Assembly: GCA_029379385.1 (NCBI GenBank)
Contig: CM055607.1
Coordinates: 18,104,001-18,168,000 of the forward strand
From: Quillaja saponaria
Lineage: Eukaryota; Streptophyta; Magnoliopsida; Fabales; Quillajaceae
DNA: 64,000 nucleotides
Reading direction: 5' to 3'
Shown: positions 53,602 through 63,992 of the stretch, piece after piece
Position numbering within the stretch: position 1 is the first letter of the stretch
How the letters are laid out: each line of letters opens with the position of its first letter
Notes under the pieces: generated by a model
Databases searched by the model: none
What the model was told of the DNA's origin: nothing
What the model saw: only the letters and a program-made list of their open reading frames with translations
Translations under genes and position numbers: made by a program

Positions 53602-56600
53602 ATGATGCCGAGACAAAATCGGAGTATGGATTTGATCCCTGGTAAAATCAGAAAACGAGGTTGTTCGTCGTCTGCTTCGTCTTCTTCTTCTATACTACAA
53701 AACTATAGGTTCAAAAGGGCTATCGTTGTGGGGAAAAGGGGTGGATCGAGTACACCAGTTCCGACATGGAAGCTAATGAGCTCGAGATCTCCGGCATCTG
53801 CATTGCGATCCATGGAATCTCCCAAGTACCAGCCCTCTCAGAGTGGTAGTAAGGCCAAGCAAGCTCCAGTGTCTGCGAGGAAGCTTGCGGCTACATTGTG
53901 GGAGATGAATGAGATACCATCGCCAAGCATTAAGCATGGGCTTGATGAGCGAAGGTTGAAAAAGGAGATTAGAGCGAGAGATAGGTCTGGGAGGTCTATG
54001 CATTCTGGTTCCTTGCCTCCCCATTTGTCCGATCCATCACACAGTCCGGTCTCAGAGGTATGCTTCTGCATCATATAGATTTACTTTGGTTTTCCTTTTT
54101 TCTTTTAATGATCTATATGAAAATTTCACTAAGCAATTACTAGACTCTATTTTTTTTTTTCCCTTTGCTTGCAATTTGAACTAAAAATTGGAAATTTTAT
54201 TTTGAATCCCATGCTGTCTGGGGTTGTAGTTTCTATTAAACTAGGCAGTTTTCTTAATCTTCTTTTAAGTTGAATTTCTATATGGGCCCTAATTAATTAA
54301 AAATTTCTTCAATTCAATATTTTGGACAGTATCCACGATTGTGTTTGTTATACTTTAGTCTCACACAGTACTATGTTTTGCAGAGGATGGATCGATCTGG
54401 AACAGGTAGTCACAGGAGAAGAACACCATCTGTTTCTCAGAGGCTGAAGCTCACAGATCATCATGTTGGAGCTTTAGATTCTCGTAGCACTGCCAGTCTA
54501 ATGGAGGTATTTATTTATAAGGTTCCATTTGGTTCCAGATAGAAAAACTCTTTTGTATTTCCTGATTTGAAGTGTTTGTGAGAACTAAATAGATGGCTGT
54601 TGCGAGTTTCTTTTTCTGTTTCCTTCCTTCTATAATTCCCCTCTTGATCATTTCTGGATAATATATTTCTATTATTTCAGCTAAATGAGCAACGAAAATT
54701 ATCATTTATAATAGGAAGTGCCACATATGCATAGGTCACATCTATCAGAACACAAAGAAATGGCTTACCTAGAAAACTCAAATACAGGAAAACTCAGGAC
54801 ACCTATTCATTTTATCCCAAAATAAATCCCCAAATCCATATGGAATCACTTTGTCAACAAGAGACAAATGTTTGATAAATTGAAAAACCTTTTGGGTCAA
54901 AAGCTTTGCCTTTTCCTGCTTGAGAAATTAGTTGACTTCACTGGTATCATGGTGGATGCCCTTTATTTCTGTATTTGTTTAGGGTGAAGACAATTGTGCT
55001 TGCCTCTGCAAATATATTTTTTGCATGAAAAAACTATCTTCCCCAATATGAATTGGAATCTCTATATCTCTCTGCATTGTGTGTCTTGAGTGTTCAAGAG
55101 TGCCTGCTTGTTTGACACGACAGCACACAGACATGCATTACTCAGACAGACATTCAATTGCATATTCAATGCATCATAAATTATGAGGTTATATGTCGAG
55201 CACTTTTACCTATAACATGTATTGTAACATAACCAAGAAGTTCATTTATTTGTTTTCATGCAGATTGAGACAAGGTCTCGAGCCCCTACTCCATCAACTA
55301 TTGGAGTCAAGACACGTTTGAAAGATGTCAGTAATGCCTTGACAACTTCTAAGGAGCTACTTAAAATTATAAACCGTATATGGGGTCATGAAGATCGGCC
55401 TTCCTCTAGTATGTCTCTGATTTCAGCTTTGCATACTGAGCTAGAGAGGGCTCGCCTTCAGGTCAATCAGCTTATCCAGGAACAGCGTTCAGATCAGAAT
55501 GAGATCCACTATTTATTGAAGTGTTTTGCTGAAGAACAGGCGGCATGGAAAATCAAGGAGCAAGAAGTTGTTGAGGCTGCTATTGAATCTGTTGCAGGTG
55601 AACTTGAGGTAGAGAGAAAGCTCAGGAGGCGGTCTGAAAGTTTGAATAAGAAGCTTGGGAGAGAAGTGGCTGAGACGAAGGCATCTCTTCTCAAGGTAGT
55701 GAAAGAGCTTGAGGGTGAAAAGAGAGCAAGAGAAATTATTGAACAAGTTTGTAATGAGTTAGCAAGGAATGTTAGTGAGGATAAAGCTGAAATAGAGGAA
55801 CTAAAGAAAGAGTCTTCAAAAGTTAGCGAAATGGTTGAGAAGGAAAGAGAGATGATGCAATTAGCTGATGTATTTCAGGAGGAGAGAGCTCAGATGAAAC
55901 TCTCTGAGGCAAAATATCAGCTTGAGGAGAAGAATACAGCTGTTGATAAACTCAGGAATCAGCTTGAAGCTTTTATGGGAAACAAAAGAAGCAAAGAAAA
56001 AACACGTGGTTCTACTCATTTAAATGATGAAGAAATTGCTGCCTACCTAGGTAAAATTCGATTTGGTTGCCATCCGAATGAAGATAAAGAGGACGATGGT
56101 GGAGAGGTTGACAATGGAGTAGAATACTGAAGAGGACTCAGCTGAAAGTGATCTTCATTCTATTGAGTTGAATATGGACAACAACAGCAAGAGCTACAAG
56201 TGGAATTACACTCACGAAAGTAGTTTTGATCCCAAAAGATTTTCAGTCAATGAAGAAGAAATTAAAGGGAGAAAATCCACTTCTGGGAGAGTTTCAAGGA
56301 GAAGCACTTCTCTGCAAAGGAGTATATCAGATGGAATAGAATGGGGAATCCAAACTGAGAGGCCCCATAATTCAGGAGATGGAATAGATTGGGAAAGATT
56401 GTCTGAAATGGAGAAGCAAGCTCAAGGAAGACGTTACATAGATGAAAGGCAAGGGTACAAAGCAGTGAAAGGTCTTAAAGACCAGGTCTTGTTCAGTTCT
56501 AGGCTGGGATCTTCTACAGGTTTTGCTAGTCCAACACGGCAATGGGGGCAGTCATGGCTATCGCGAGATGCAACAAATGCTGCTCTGGAGAAACCTGCTA

Positions 56601-56671
56601 TGATCCAGGGCAATGGTCCAAAATCTAGGCTAATGGAAGTTAAGGGTGAGATAAGGATGCCCAGACGTTGA
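53602..56671 (+). CDS. Coiled-coil protein, BRANCHLESS TRICHOMES/At5g41620-like, frameshifted in last exon
   Basis: Three exons join in phase 0: 53602-54057, 54384-54506 and 55264 onward. Donors are gag|gtatgc and gag|gtattt; acceptors are tttgcag and catgcag. Residues 1-200 are basic and Ser/Pro-rich with the family block 'ARKLAATLWEMNEIPSP' (about residues 93-109) and 'RSRAPTPSTIGVKTRLKDV' opening exon 3. Residues ~245-430 form a long coiled coil. Family members are largely uncharacterised; BLT acts in trichome branching in Arabidopsis, so a cytoskeletal scaffold role is possible. A TGA at 56128-56130 ends the frame after 481 residues. The conserved tail ('EEDSAESDLHSIELNMDNN', ending RMPRR at 56671) resumes in the +1 frame from 56129, giving about 661 residues in all. 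Cause: real mutation, sequence error or recoding. Confidence 0.85.
56128..56131 (+). other. Frame-change site in the coiled-coil gene
   Basis: The upstream frame reads GTA-GAA-TAC-TGA. The conserved downstream frame begins GAA-GAG-GAC at 56129, using the last two bases of the TGA. The new frame has a TAG at 56120-56122, so the change must fall in the ten bases 56120-56130. One extra T, or loss of two bases, explains it. Confidence 0.85.
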
Positions 56672-58250
56672 GATATGATGTTACTTTCAATTAATGCTTG
56701 CTCCAAATACACCCTATACCTGCTGCTTTGCCATGGTGTATAAGCTAGACGCAGGAGAGTAGTTTGAGGCAGCTTTGGTAAAGGCAAAAGTACAAGATGC
56801 TTTTAATCCAACTGAGTTTTTCATTTTGTTCATTAAATCCTTTAGGTGCTTAAGTTGCAGCAATCGCTGCTTGAATTTTTACTGGACCATACTCACTTTT
56901 GGTTGTGTTAGTAGAGTTCACATAACCTTGTTCTGTGATCGAGCTTTTCCTGTATAAATGACTTGTGTTGTTATATGCTACAAGTGTTTAAAATATATTT
57001 GGCTGTTTCTTTTTCATCAGGTGTCATTTGGTTGCTTCTGTAGATATGTTCCACCCTGTTTGAATTGTATAAATCATGTAGACTGGTTGCATTGCCAAGC
57101 TTGAGGTCACCAACGCGCGGAGAAACCGTTTTTTTCTTTCTTGTACGTACAAGACCTACAAAACCTAGTCTTTTTAGAATGATGACAACAACGAAGATCT
57201 TAATACGTATATGATTCAGAAAAAACTTGCAAATTTCCTCGTACAGAAGCTATTCCCGTACTCCCATAGCTGACATTCAAGTTAAATCATCACAACCAAA
57301 TATAGGTAAAACAAAGCCAGCATCTTCAATTTCTGCAAACCAGGCATATAAATAGAGGTGGAAATAGAATTCAATATTTAAACACATTAGTTTTGAGAAC
57401 TTGCCGTAAATAGTGATTAACAGAGAAAACTATAAATAACTCATTATTCACATTCTAGCACAATAAGGCACAGTTGCAAGAGGGCATTGTAACCAAGATA
57501 AAGTCCCCAATTCTATTAAATAACGTTCACATGCACCCGTTCAAGACTTGCACTACGAGACCATAACATTCTCACGCCACTTGCATTAGCTTGCTATGAT
57601 TTACGAATGTTAAAGGTTTTCAAGATACAGAACCATGCTAGAGAAAGATCTTGCTCTGTAGCTAGCTCTCCCCACTACAACATTACCTAGTGAACTTCAT
57701 ACTTAACTGCCAATTTTTGAATATCTTTCCAACCCTGTATACATAAACATCCTAATAAATAAATAAATAAATGAACAATCAGCAACAAGCAAGAGAAGCA
57801 GACTTTTACATGTGGAAAGTAAAGCAGTGATCTTAAGGAAACGCTGCTAAAAGGATCAGTTTTCATTCTTTCTTCTTTTTCTTAATAGAAAAAAGTATTA
57901 TTAATGAAAGAAAGAGAAAAGTATTAATGAATAGCAGTGATCTTAAGGAAAAGTATTATTAATGAGAGTTCATAACAGGGGATAATAAATCCTCTTGAAA
58001 CAGAAAAAAAAAAAGAAAAGAAAGAGAAGAAAAGATACATTAAAACGCTAAAGAAAAATTCCAGTCAAACTATCATGCAAGAATCTTGCTCTTCTTCAAC
58101 TTATTATTAGATAAATACGCTAAAATTGTACATTCTCACTAAGAAAACTTGTGCCAAAAAATCTAACCATCATTCCAATAACTTTCTAAATAGGGAGAAC
58201 TATAACCAAACACAAACCAACTCAAAATTCAACCAGTTAACAATCCCTCA
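56672..58250. other. 3' region between convergent genes
   Basis: 56672-57060 probably holds the 3' UTR of the coiled-coil gene; T-rich 'tgtataaatgac' near 56952 could serve in polyadenylation. 57100-58250 has no readable gene. Local duplication of 'cagtgatcttaaggaaa' and 'gtattattaatga' occurs at 57826-57975, next to purine-rich tracts near 58000-58030. Confidence 0.5.
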
Positions 58251-58960
58251 TCATTGCTTAACTTGACCATAATTAATAGAAGATTGTAATTTCTGCAATT
58301 CCCTTTCAACTCTTGTCTTCTTTCTATTCAAAGGAATTGGAGAAACTTCTACCTTAACCTCTTGATCAGAAGGGGTCACTACTTTCAGTCCCAGAGAATC
58401 CAAAAGTAGTTGAGTATCTCTATTGTCCCTCTCAACCACGAGAGGAGCTAGAGGCCTAATTACCTGTGGAGGGTTGGAAAGAATGCCACAATCAGGATTA
58501 ACATAAAAATAAAATAAAAAATTAATTGAATTCTTTACAACTTGTGTTAGAGCAGGACATTCTTGCAATTCGTTATTATTAATAATCTGACTAAATGAAA
58601 GGATCAGTTTAATCTTCTGAGCTGTTAAAAATAGCGAGATATTTCAATGATGGATGCTTGCAGTGAAGATGCTGGAACACTAAAGGCTATAAATTCATAT
58701 CTAGTGAATATGTATGCTACATTTTCTAGTAAAGCAGAGCATACCAGTGCTAAATGCCTTTCAACATGAGAGTGTTTCAAGGAGTTCATAACCATAATCA
58801 ATATACAGAGCAACTGAGCAAGGATAGATCAAATCTCATTAAAATTGACAATCTTCATGCCTCTAGAACTTCTGTTTGTATGCTATGAGCAACAACTCGA
58901 TATATATGAAGCTCACGAGTTAATGCAGTCAACTCTTTATTGACCACATAAACTTATTTC
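58251..58960 (-). CDS. Candidate exons of an unrecognised gene, minus strand
   Basis: Reading the minus strand, the last exon seems to start after the acceptor 'cctccacag' at about 58465 and encodes about 70 residues ('VIRPLAPLVVERDNRD', 'LLLDSLGLKV'), with a Lys/Arg/Glu-rich end and a stop at 58251. Upstream, 58800-58737 reads 'MNSLKHSHVERHLAL' before a donor (actg|gtatgc). A third stretch at about 58950-58870 reads 'ELTALTRELHIYRVVAHS'. The joins keep a frame and the residue content looks protein-like, quite unlike the AT-rich surroundings. I do not recognise the family, the 5' exons are unknown, and it could be a degraded gene. Confidence 0.42.
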
Positions 58961-59029
58961 ATACTGTCTCAAATTTGACATTTTCGGGTTCTGTCATCTT
59001 TCCCTTAGTCCATCAACAACCAAATCAAT

Positions 59030-59177
59030 GTTTTAAAAAGAACTAGGTGCATCTACGCGATAAGAGCTTCCATTGCCTAGGCATAGGCGCATGCCTCGGT
59101 GCACTTAAGTAAAAAAAAATTAGAATCTTTTTACAAGAATATATATATATATATTAATGATTGTGGGATTAAACTTA

Positions 59178-59218
<41 letters not shown>

Positions 59219-59580
59219 AACAAATATTGTATTAAAATTATAAAGCATCTAAAGCTTATAGAATAACACATGAGCCATTTCAAATTGTAGATAATTTTTA
59301 TTTTTATTTTTTGTGTGGAAAAGATAGGTTTTGTGGTTTTTATAAATAGGAGGTTAAGGTTTGTTTGGTTTCATGTCATATATTTATTATATATAAGTTA
59401 TTATGATCCAACCAAACAAGGCCCTAAAAAAAAAAAAAAGCTGCAACACCTACATATGCGCCTCAGCCACCTAGCACTTATAGTGAAGAGCGCGCCTAGC
59501 ATGCGCCTTACCTATCAGTACCTCGCCTAGACCAAGCGAGGTGCTTTGCCTACGCCTAAGGTGCGCTTTTCGCAACACGG
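59030..59580. mobile_element. GCGCCTAGGC-rich inverted-repeat element
   Basis: The left arm (59041-59108) has 'aactaggtgcatctacgcga' and 'tgcctaggcataggcgcatg'. The right arm (about 59440-59575) has the reverse-complement set: 'gcgcctagcatgcgcctta', 'cctcgcctagaccaagcgag' and 'cctaaggtgcgctttt'. This G+C-rich palindromic style marks a common plant non-autonomous element. Between the arms are a TA microsatellite (59178-59215) and a very small element bounded by 'ttaaggtttgtttggtt' (59354) and 'ccaaccaaacaaggccct' (to 59426), which is itself an inverted-repeat pair. No coding capacity. Confidence 0.72.
59178..59215. repeat. TA microsatellite
   Basis: About 18 consecutive TA dinucleotides, with a second shorter run at 59140-59154. 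Confidence 0.95.
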
Positions 59581-60202
59581 AACCAAATTAATGGTTTAAT
59601 TTCCATAGCAGAGAATTATAGTTAGTCTCATCAAACTTGTTTGCTAGAAAATGTTTTGCGGCCTAAATCAAAAGAATTCAATTCATGTAGCATACTTTGT
59701 TACGTTTTACTCGTAGAACCCAACTTAACTTTCCTTTTTCTTGGAAAACCACATCCATTACACTTTTTCCATTGGTCAAAGTGCCAAGCATGAAAAGGGA
59801 GATAGGACCAAATATGCTTACTAGATTTTAATACATTTTGTAATATTCAACAAAGAATCAATCAAGTAATGGAAATGGAAATGCAAGCAACTAGCTTTCC
59901 AGTCCAATTGAATCCAATTTAGTAATGTCAAGGGAATCTGAAAGTGCCCAGATTTAAATTTAGAACTTTGGGTCTTATGAAAGACCAGACCACAAAGGAA
60001 AACACATAAGCATAAGTGAATAAATTCGTTATGCTATGCACAAATAATTTCGCGGCAAAGCTTTAAAATTTGAATAGCAAGCATGGCACCGTACCGTTTA
60101 TGAATTACATGCAAAGCCCTAAAAGGTGCAATAAATTCCAGTAAGTGTTTACCGAAGAAGCTGACTGATTGAGGTGGAGGAGGAGGACTGAAATATTTGG
60201 CG
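59581..60202. other. Non-coding interval and 3' region of the 62-residue gene
   Basis: No gene is seen between the inverted-repeat element and the stop codon at 60203. The part at about 60100-60202 is richer in G+C and is likely the 3' UTR of the minus-strand small gene. Overlapping minus-strand frame 60383-60105 is a shadow of that gene. Confidence 0.45.
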
Positions 60203-60391
60203 TTAATCGTCCAGTAGCTTTCTGAGACGATCCTTGATGAAATCGCCGCGAGCTTTTACACGAGCCTGCTGAGGAGCTATGTTGGCTAACGAGAGATGGG
60301 CCCCCACGGCGAAGAGTGAAACGCCGGTCAGAAAGAATCCGGTGGTGATGGCTAGTTGTCTGCCGGTGGGTGGATACGACCACAGAACCAT
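60203..60391 (-). CDS. 62-residue single-span membrane protein
   Basis: A compact, G+C-richer frame starts MVLWSYPPTGRQ. One hydrophobic span covers about residues 13-33 (LAITTGFFLTGVSLFAVGAH). It ends in a highly basic amphipathic tail ('QQARVKARGDFIKDRLRKLL'), stop TAA at 60203. The shape (tiny, one span near the N-terminus, charged C-terminal helix) resembles small accessory subunits of organelle membranes. The 'YPPT-RQLA-T-GFF' and 'APQQAR-KAR-DF' style pattern recalls a conserved plant protein of unknown function. I cannot name it with certainty. There is no intron. The start is the only Met before the span. It probably forms its own gene, since TAA ends the frame. Confidence 0.65.
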   Translation of the reverse strand: MVLWSYPPTGRQLAITTGFFLTGVSLFAVGAHLSLANIAPQQARVKARGDFIKDRLRKLLDD

Positions 60392-60535
60392 CTGCCTCCC
60401 AATTGGTAACGAGGGCTGATCAGTGATGATGTCGTATGCGAGAAGAATTGGCTTCGATTTTATCTTTTTTTAATTTTGGGTTGAAAATGCTTGTATTAAA
60501 AGTATAAAAGTGTATAATAGTCTTGACAAGTAATG
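60392..60535 (-). promoter_or_regulatory. Putative promoter/5' leader of the small membrane protein
   Basis: The short interval upstream of the minus-strand ATG is G+C-richer than average close to the gene, then becomes AT-rich. No firm motif could be assigned. A non-autonomous element starts about 145 bases upstream of the ATG. Confidence 0.3.
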
Positions 60536-61385
60536 TACATTTAGGGATGGTAATGGACCGCGTCTGGCCTGACCCATTCCTCTACCCATTTTGTGACTCG
60601 GATACATACTCGTTGTGTACCTATTTTTTATCGAGCATGTCCAAGCCGCACCTGTACAAATCCCACCCAAACATTTACTCTCTTTTTTTTTTCTTTTTTT
60701 TGCCAAAAATATTTATTAAGCTCCTGTTTTTTCTTTAGATGTTTATTAGCTATTTTTTAAGAACAATAATCTTAATTATAAAGGAGTATCAGAAATTCTT
60801 AAGGACAATAACAAGAACTTTAGAGATGAGGTTTTTTCTGTTGTGTTACAAAACTATTTCAAATGAACCAAAACATAGCATGTTGTTCAAATCATCTAAT
60901 AGCTCACTTCATAGAAAAATGTAAAAAAATTTCCTTCTAGTTAAAATGAAAATAAAAAATGGAGACACCTTAAACTGTTGGTTTAATGATTGCCATTGAA
61001 GATGAAGCACTATTGCAGAGGGCTTGGGACTTGTTGCTTTTGCTTGTTGTCAATTGAGACTTAGGCTTTTTCTTGACAAGCTCTTCTTTTTCAGACATAA
61101 CGAGTTTTATATGGTAGGCAAATGACATGTATGGATTAATTCCTTTGTGATTTAATTTAAATTTCTTTAATTTTTTTATTTTATTATTATTATTATTATT
61201 ATTTTATTTTAATTTTTGCAAAAATAGGTATTGTTCGAGTTTGGGTCTTACTCGTACCCTACGGGCACAAAAAGTAGAAACTTATGCTTGAACCTGTGCC
61301 AGTTTATGTGCCCATTTGGACAAAAATAAAGACCTATTTAGGTCAGTTACGGGTGCATACCTAAAAAATTGCCATTCTAATCAAC
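60536..61385. mobile_element. Non-autonomous hAT-like element with decayed core
   Basis: The left end reads 'tttagggatggtaatggacc'. The right end, reverse-complemented, reads 'ttagaatggcaatttttta', followed inward on both sides by diverged strings on a 'gggtacccg/cgggtac' theme ('ctacccattttgtgactcgg'; 'cgtaccctacgggcac'). This is the build of a widespread plant element whose ends read TAGGGATGGCAATGG. The interior holds TTATTATT microsatellite (61183-61206) and AT-rich filler. No 8-bp target duplication was confirmed. Confidence 0.55.
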
Positions 61386-61569
61386 TAAGCTTATTTCCTT
61401 CATTTTCTTTATCCAATTTTGCTAGTGCTTTGTCTATCTTAACTTAAAATATCAATTTGTTTAAATGAAAAATAATTATTTTTGAAATAATTTTTTATTT
61501 TTTATTTGACTCATTAGAAAAAAGATTTATTTTGTCTAAATAATATTTTATTAAGCAGTAAAGCCCAGT

Positions 61570-63370
61570 TCCACTCTCCATTCTAGTTTAAAACACTATA
61601 AAGGCTTCGTCAACTCCATAATCATGACAAAATGATGAGCATAGTGAATCAACGGATGCTCCATGTCAACCCATTTATCTAACCAAGTTGTGTCTTTGTG
61701 CCATCTCCCAAACTCCACTTAACTCCCTGTAGCAAATATTCCCAAACGCTGACAATACCTTTCCAAATATGGGAGTTAGTAGCTGACTTTTCGGATTGGT
61801 TCATCTAACCCATGCCTTGCTATGTACTTGTGCAAAAGAACTTGCGTCCAAAGGCCTTACTGCTTGGAGACAATACTCCACCCCAGTTTCATTAGCCAAG
61901 CACTATTAACTGACTGAATGTGTCTTAACTCGAGACCGCCCTCGTCTTTGCTTCTACACAGAGTATCCCAATTAATAAGATGGACCTTTTTCTTTGTTGT
62001 CGTGTCACCCCAAATAAAATTTCTACAAAGTCTCTCAATATCATTACAAATTCCTTACAGTAGCCTATTTGTTTGTATTAGGCATAGCCATAACAACTGA
62101 TTGGGCCAAAGTAATATGCCCAGCAAGGGATAGGTGCTCTACCTTCCATCTCGATCAATGATTTCGAACTCTATTAACCACATTATCAAAGGTCTTCTTT
62201 ATTACTCTTTCATGATGAAGAGGGATGCCAAGATACATACCCAAGTTATTCGTAGTATGAAAGGCACTAAGAGAACCAATATTATGAGCCAGATGACTAC
62301 CAACATTTTTAGAAAAATAAATGTGAGTCTTTGAAGTGTTTACCTCTCTACCCTGAAGCATTACAAAACTCCTGAAGAGTTTAATTAATCACCACCATTT
62401 TCTTTATTGTGGCTTCCTAAAAAAGGATAAATCATCTGCGGGTCCTTGCTTTCCAATTTGAAGAGGAGAACACTCATCTTAATTCAACCAGCCTTGAATT
62501 AGATGGGTTAACCTTTCTAAACATAAGACACAAAGATATGGTGATAAGGGATCACCTTAACGCACTCTTTTGGAAGGCTTAAAACTATCTAATTTTGTAC
62601 CATTCTAAAGAATTTACAAGTGGAGATACAATCTAAGATAACTCTGATTATATTTTGAGGGAGCCCAAGGAAATTCAAAGTGTCAATAATAAACCCCCAA
62701 TCAAGCCGATCATAAGCCTTCTCCAAATCAATTTTTATTGCCATGAAACCCTACTTGCCTTTCAAATTCCTTATAGTGTGAATCAACTCTTGAGCCATAA
62801 TGACCTTATCTTGAATATGTCTTATTGGGACAAAACTAGTTTAATTAGGACAAACCACCTTCCAGAGGATATGCTTAATCCTATTGATAATGATTTTCAT
62901 GACCAACTTGTAAACCACATTACAGACACTTATTCTGTTCTTCCTACGACGGATAATAATTTTAGTATGGAAATACCTGGAATTCCTATCACCAAAATGA
63001 ATCCAATTACACCTTGACTTTTGATACCACACCATCTCCTCTAGCTGTATAACTTCATAATAATCTTTCATCAGCTCATTTTCTAGTTTGTCTAGAAAAG
63101 GGCTAGGCCTAACCATCTCGAGCTAGTTGAATACCACCCAATCTAGCCAAAATGATTTTTTTTCCTTTGAAAAACATTACTGAAAACTTCCTTGTTCCAT
63201 GTTTGAAGTTTATTTGTGAAATTGTGTAGGTTTTGTTCCATATTTCTTGTGTTGCACCATTCCTTTTCCATGAAATCCTTCCAATTAGGGTGAGCTAACC
63301 ATACTGCTATAAACCTGAAAGGACAAGTACCTTCATTTCTATTTTTTCCATCAACACAAATGAGCAACGA
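61570..63370 (-). pseudogene. LINE ORF2 reverse transcriptase and C-terminal remnant (second LINE)
   Basis: Reading from 63370 down, the frames give the linker ('FMEKEWCNTRN', 'LQTWNKEVF'), then 'LEEMVWYQKSRCNWI' and 'FHTKIIIRRRKN'. RT fingers-palm debris follows with 'AQELIHTIRN', the catalytic-strand block 'KIDLEKAYDRLDW', and the post-palm 'LGMYLGIPLH' block. Then a degraded stretch resembles the region before zf-RVT ('LDKWVDMEHPLIHYA' near 61650). The YADD-type second catalytic block is not readable. Frames change often and the copy is inactive. Confidence 0.78.
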
Positions 63371-63430
63371 ATAATGATCCGAAGCAACTCTAGGAAGTAC
63401 CTGAACTATAGCTTCAACGAAATGAGTTCT

Positions 63431-63992
63431 CTAATCAGAATCACAGAAAGCCTTATCCAATCTCTGCATGATCTTCGCCTGCCTTAATCTTTTTGGCCCC
63501 CACCGAGTATATTTTGGACCTATTGCTCCCATATCTATCAAATGGCAGTCTTCGTACCTGTTTTTAAATGTGGCACACTTGTTTAGATCAACTGGACCTC
63601 CTTCTCGTTTTCTCTGAAGCATTGGCTATGTCATTGAAATCTGCAGCTAGAAGCCAATTGTTTTGCCTCTGCCCAATGACTTGAAGTTCCTCCCAAAGTT
63701 CAGTTCGAATGCTATCATTTAAGCTTCCATACACTACTATGAACCACCAAGCTTGGCTAATATTATGAATATGGACATTTATGAATTGGTTATGTGACTT
63801 ATCTAACGTAACAGTACCAATATTATTTTTCCAAAGGATCCATATTCCCCCTGAAAAGCCTGTTGCATCTACTTTAGTATCATGATTAAAACCCAGTTTT
63901 TTTTTAGCCTCCTCAGCCTTATTTCTACTAATTCGAGTCTCAACTAAAAGAAGCATATTAACTCGATACAACATTACTGGATAAGTAACCAT
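63431..63992 (-). pseudogene. LINE ORF2 endonuclease domain (second LINE)
   Basis: Two overlapping frames (63992-63588 and 63622-63431) together cover the endonuclease domain from shortly after its N-terminal catalytic Asn region to the C-terminal 'RWGPKRLRQAKIMQRLDKAF' block. The break at about 63600 is a frameshift. The domain is diverged from that of the LINE at 24064, so the two insertions belong to different subfamilies. Confidence 0.8.

Noticed and set aside
55509..55746. Minus-strand frames within exon 3 of the coiled-coil gene
   Set aside because: They are shadows of the Glu/Lys-rich coiled coil on the plus strand.
60105..60383. 92-residue minus-strand frame overlapping the small membrane protein
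   Set aside because: Its His/Ser/Arg-rich content lacks a domain, while the other frame gives a clean membrane span and ends in a natural stop.
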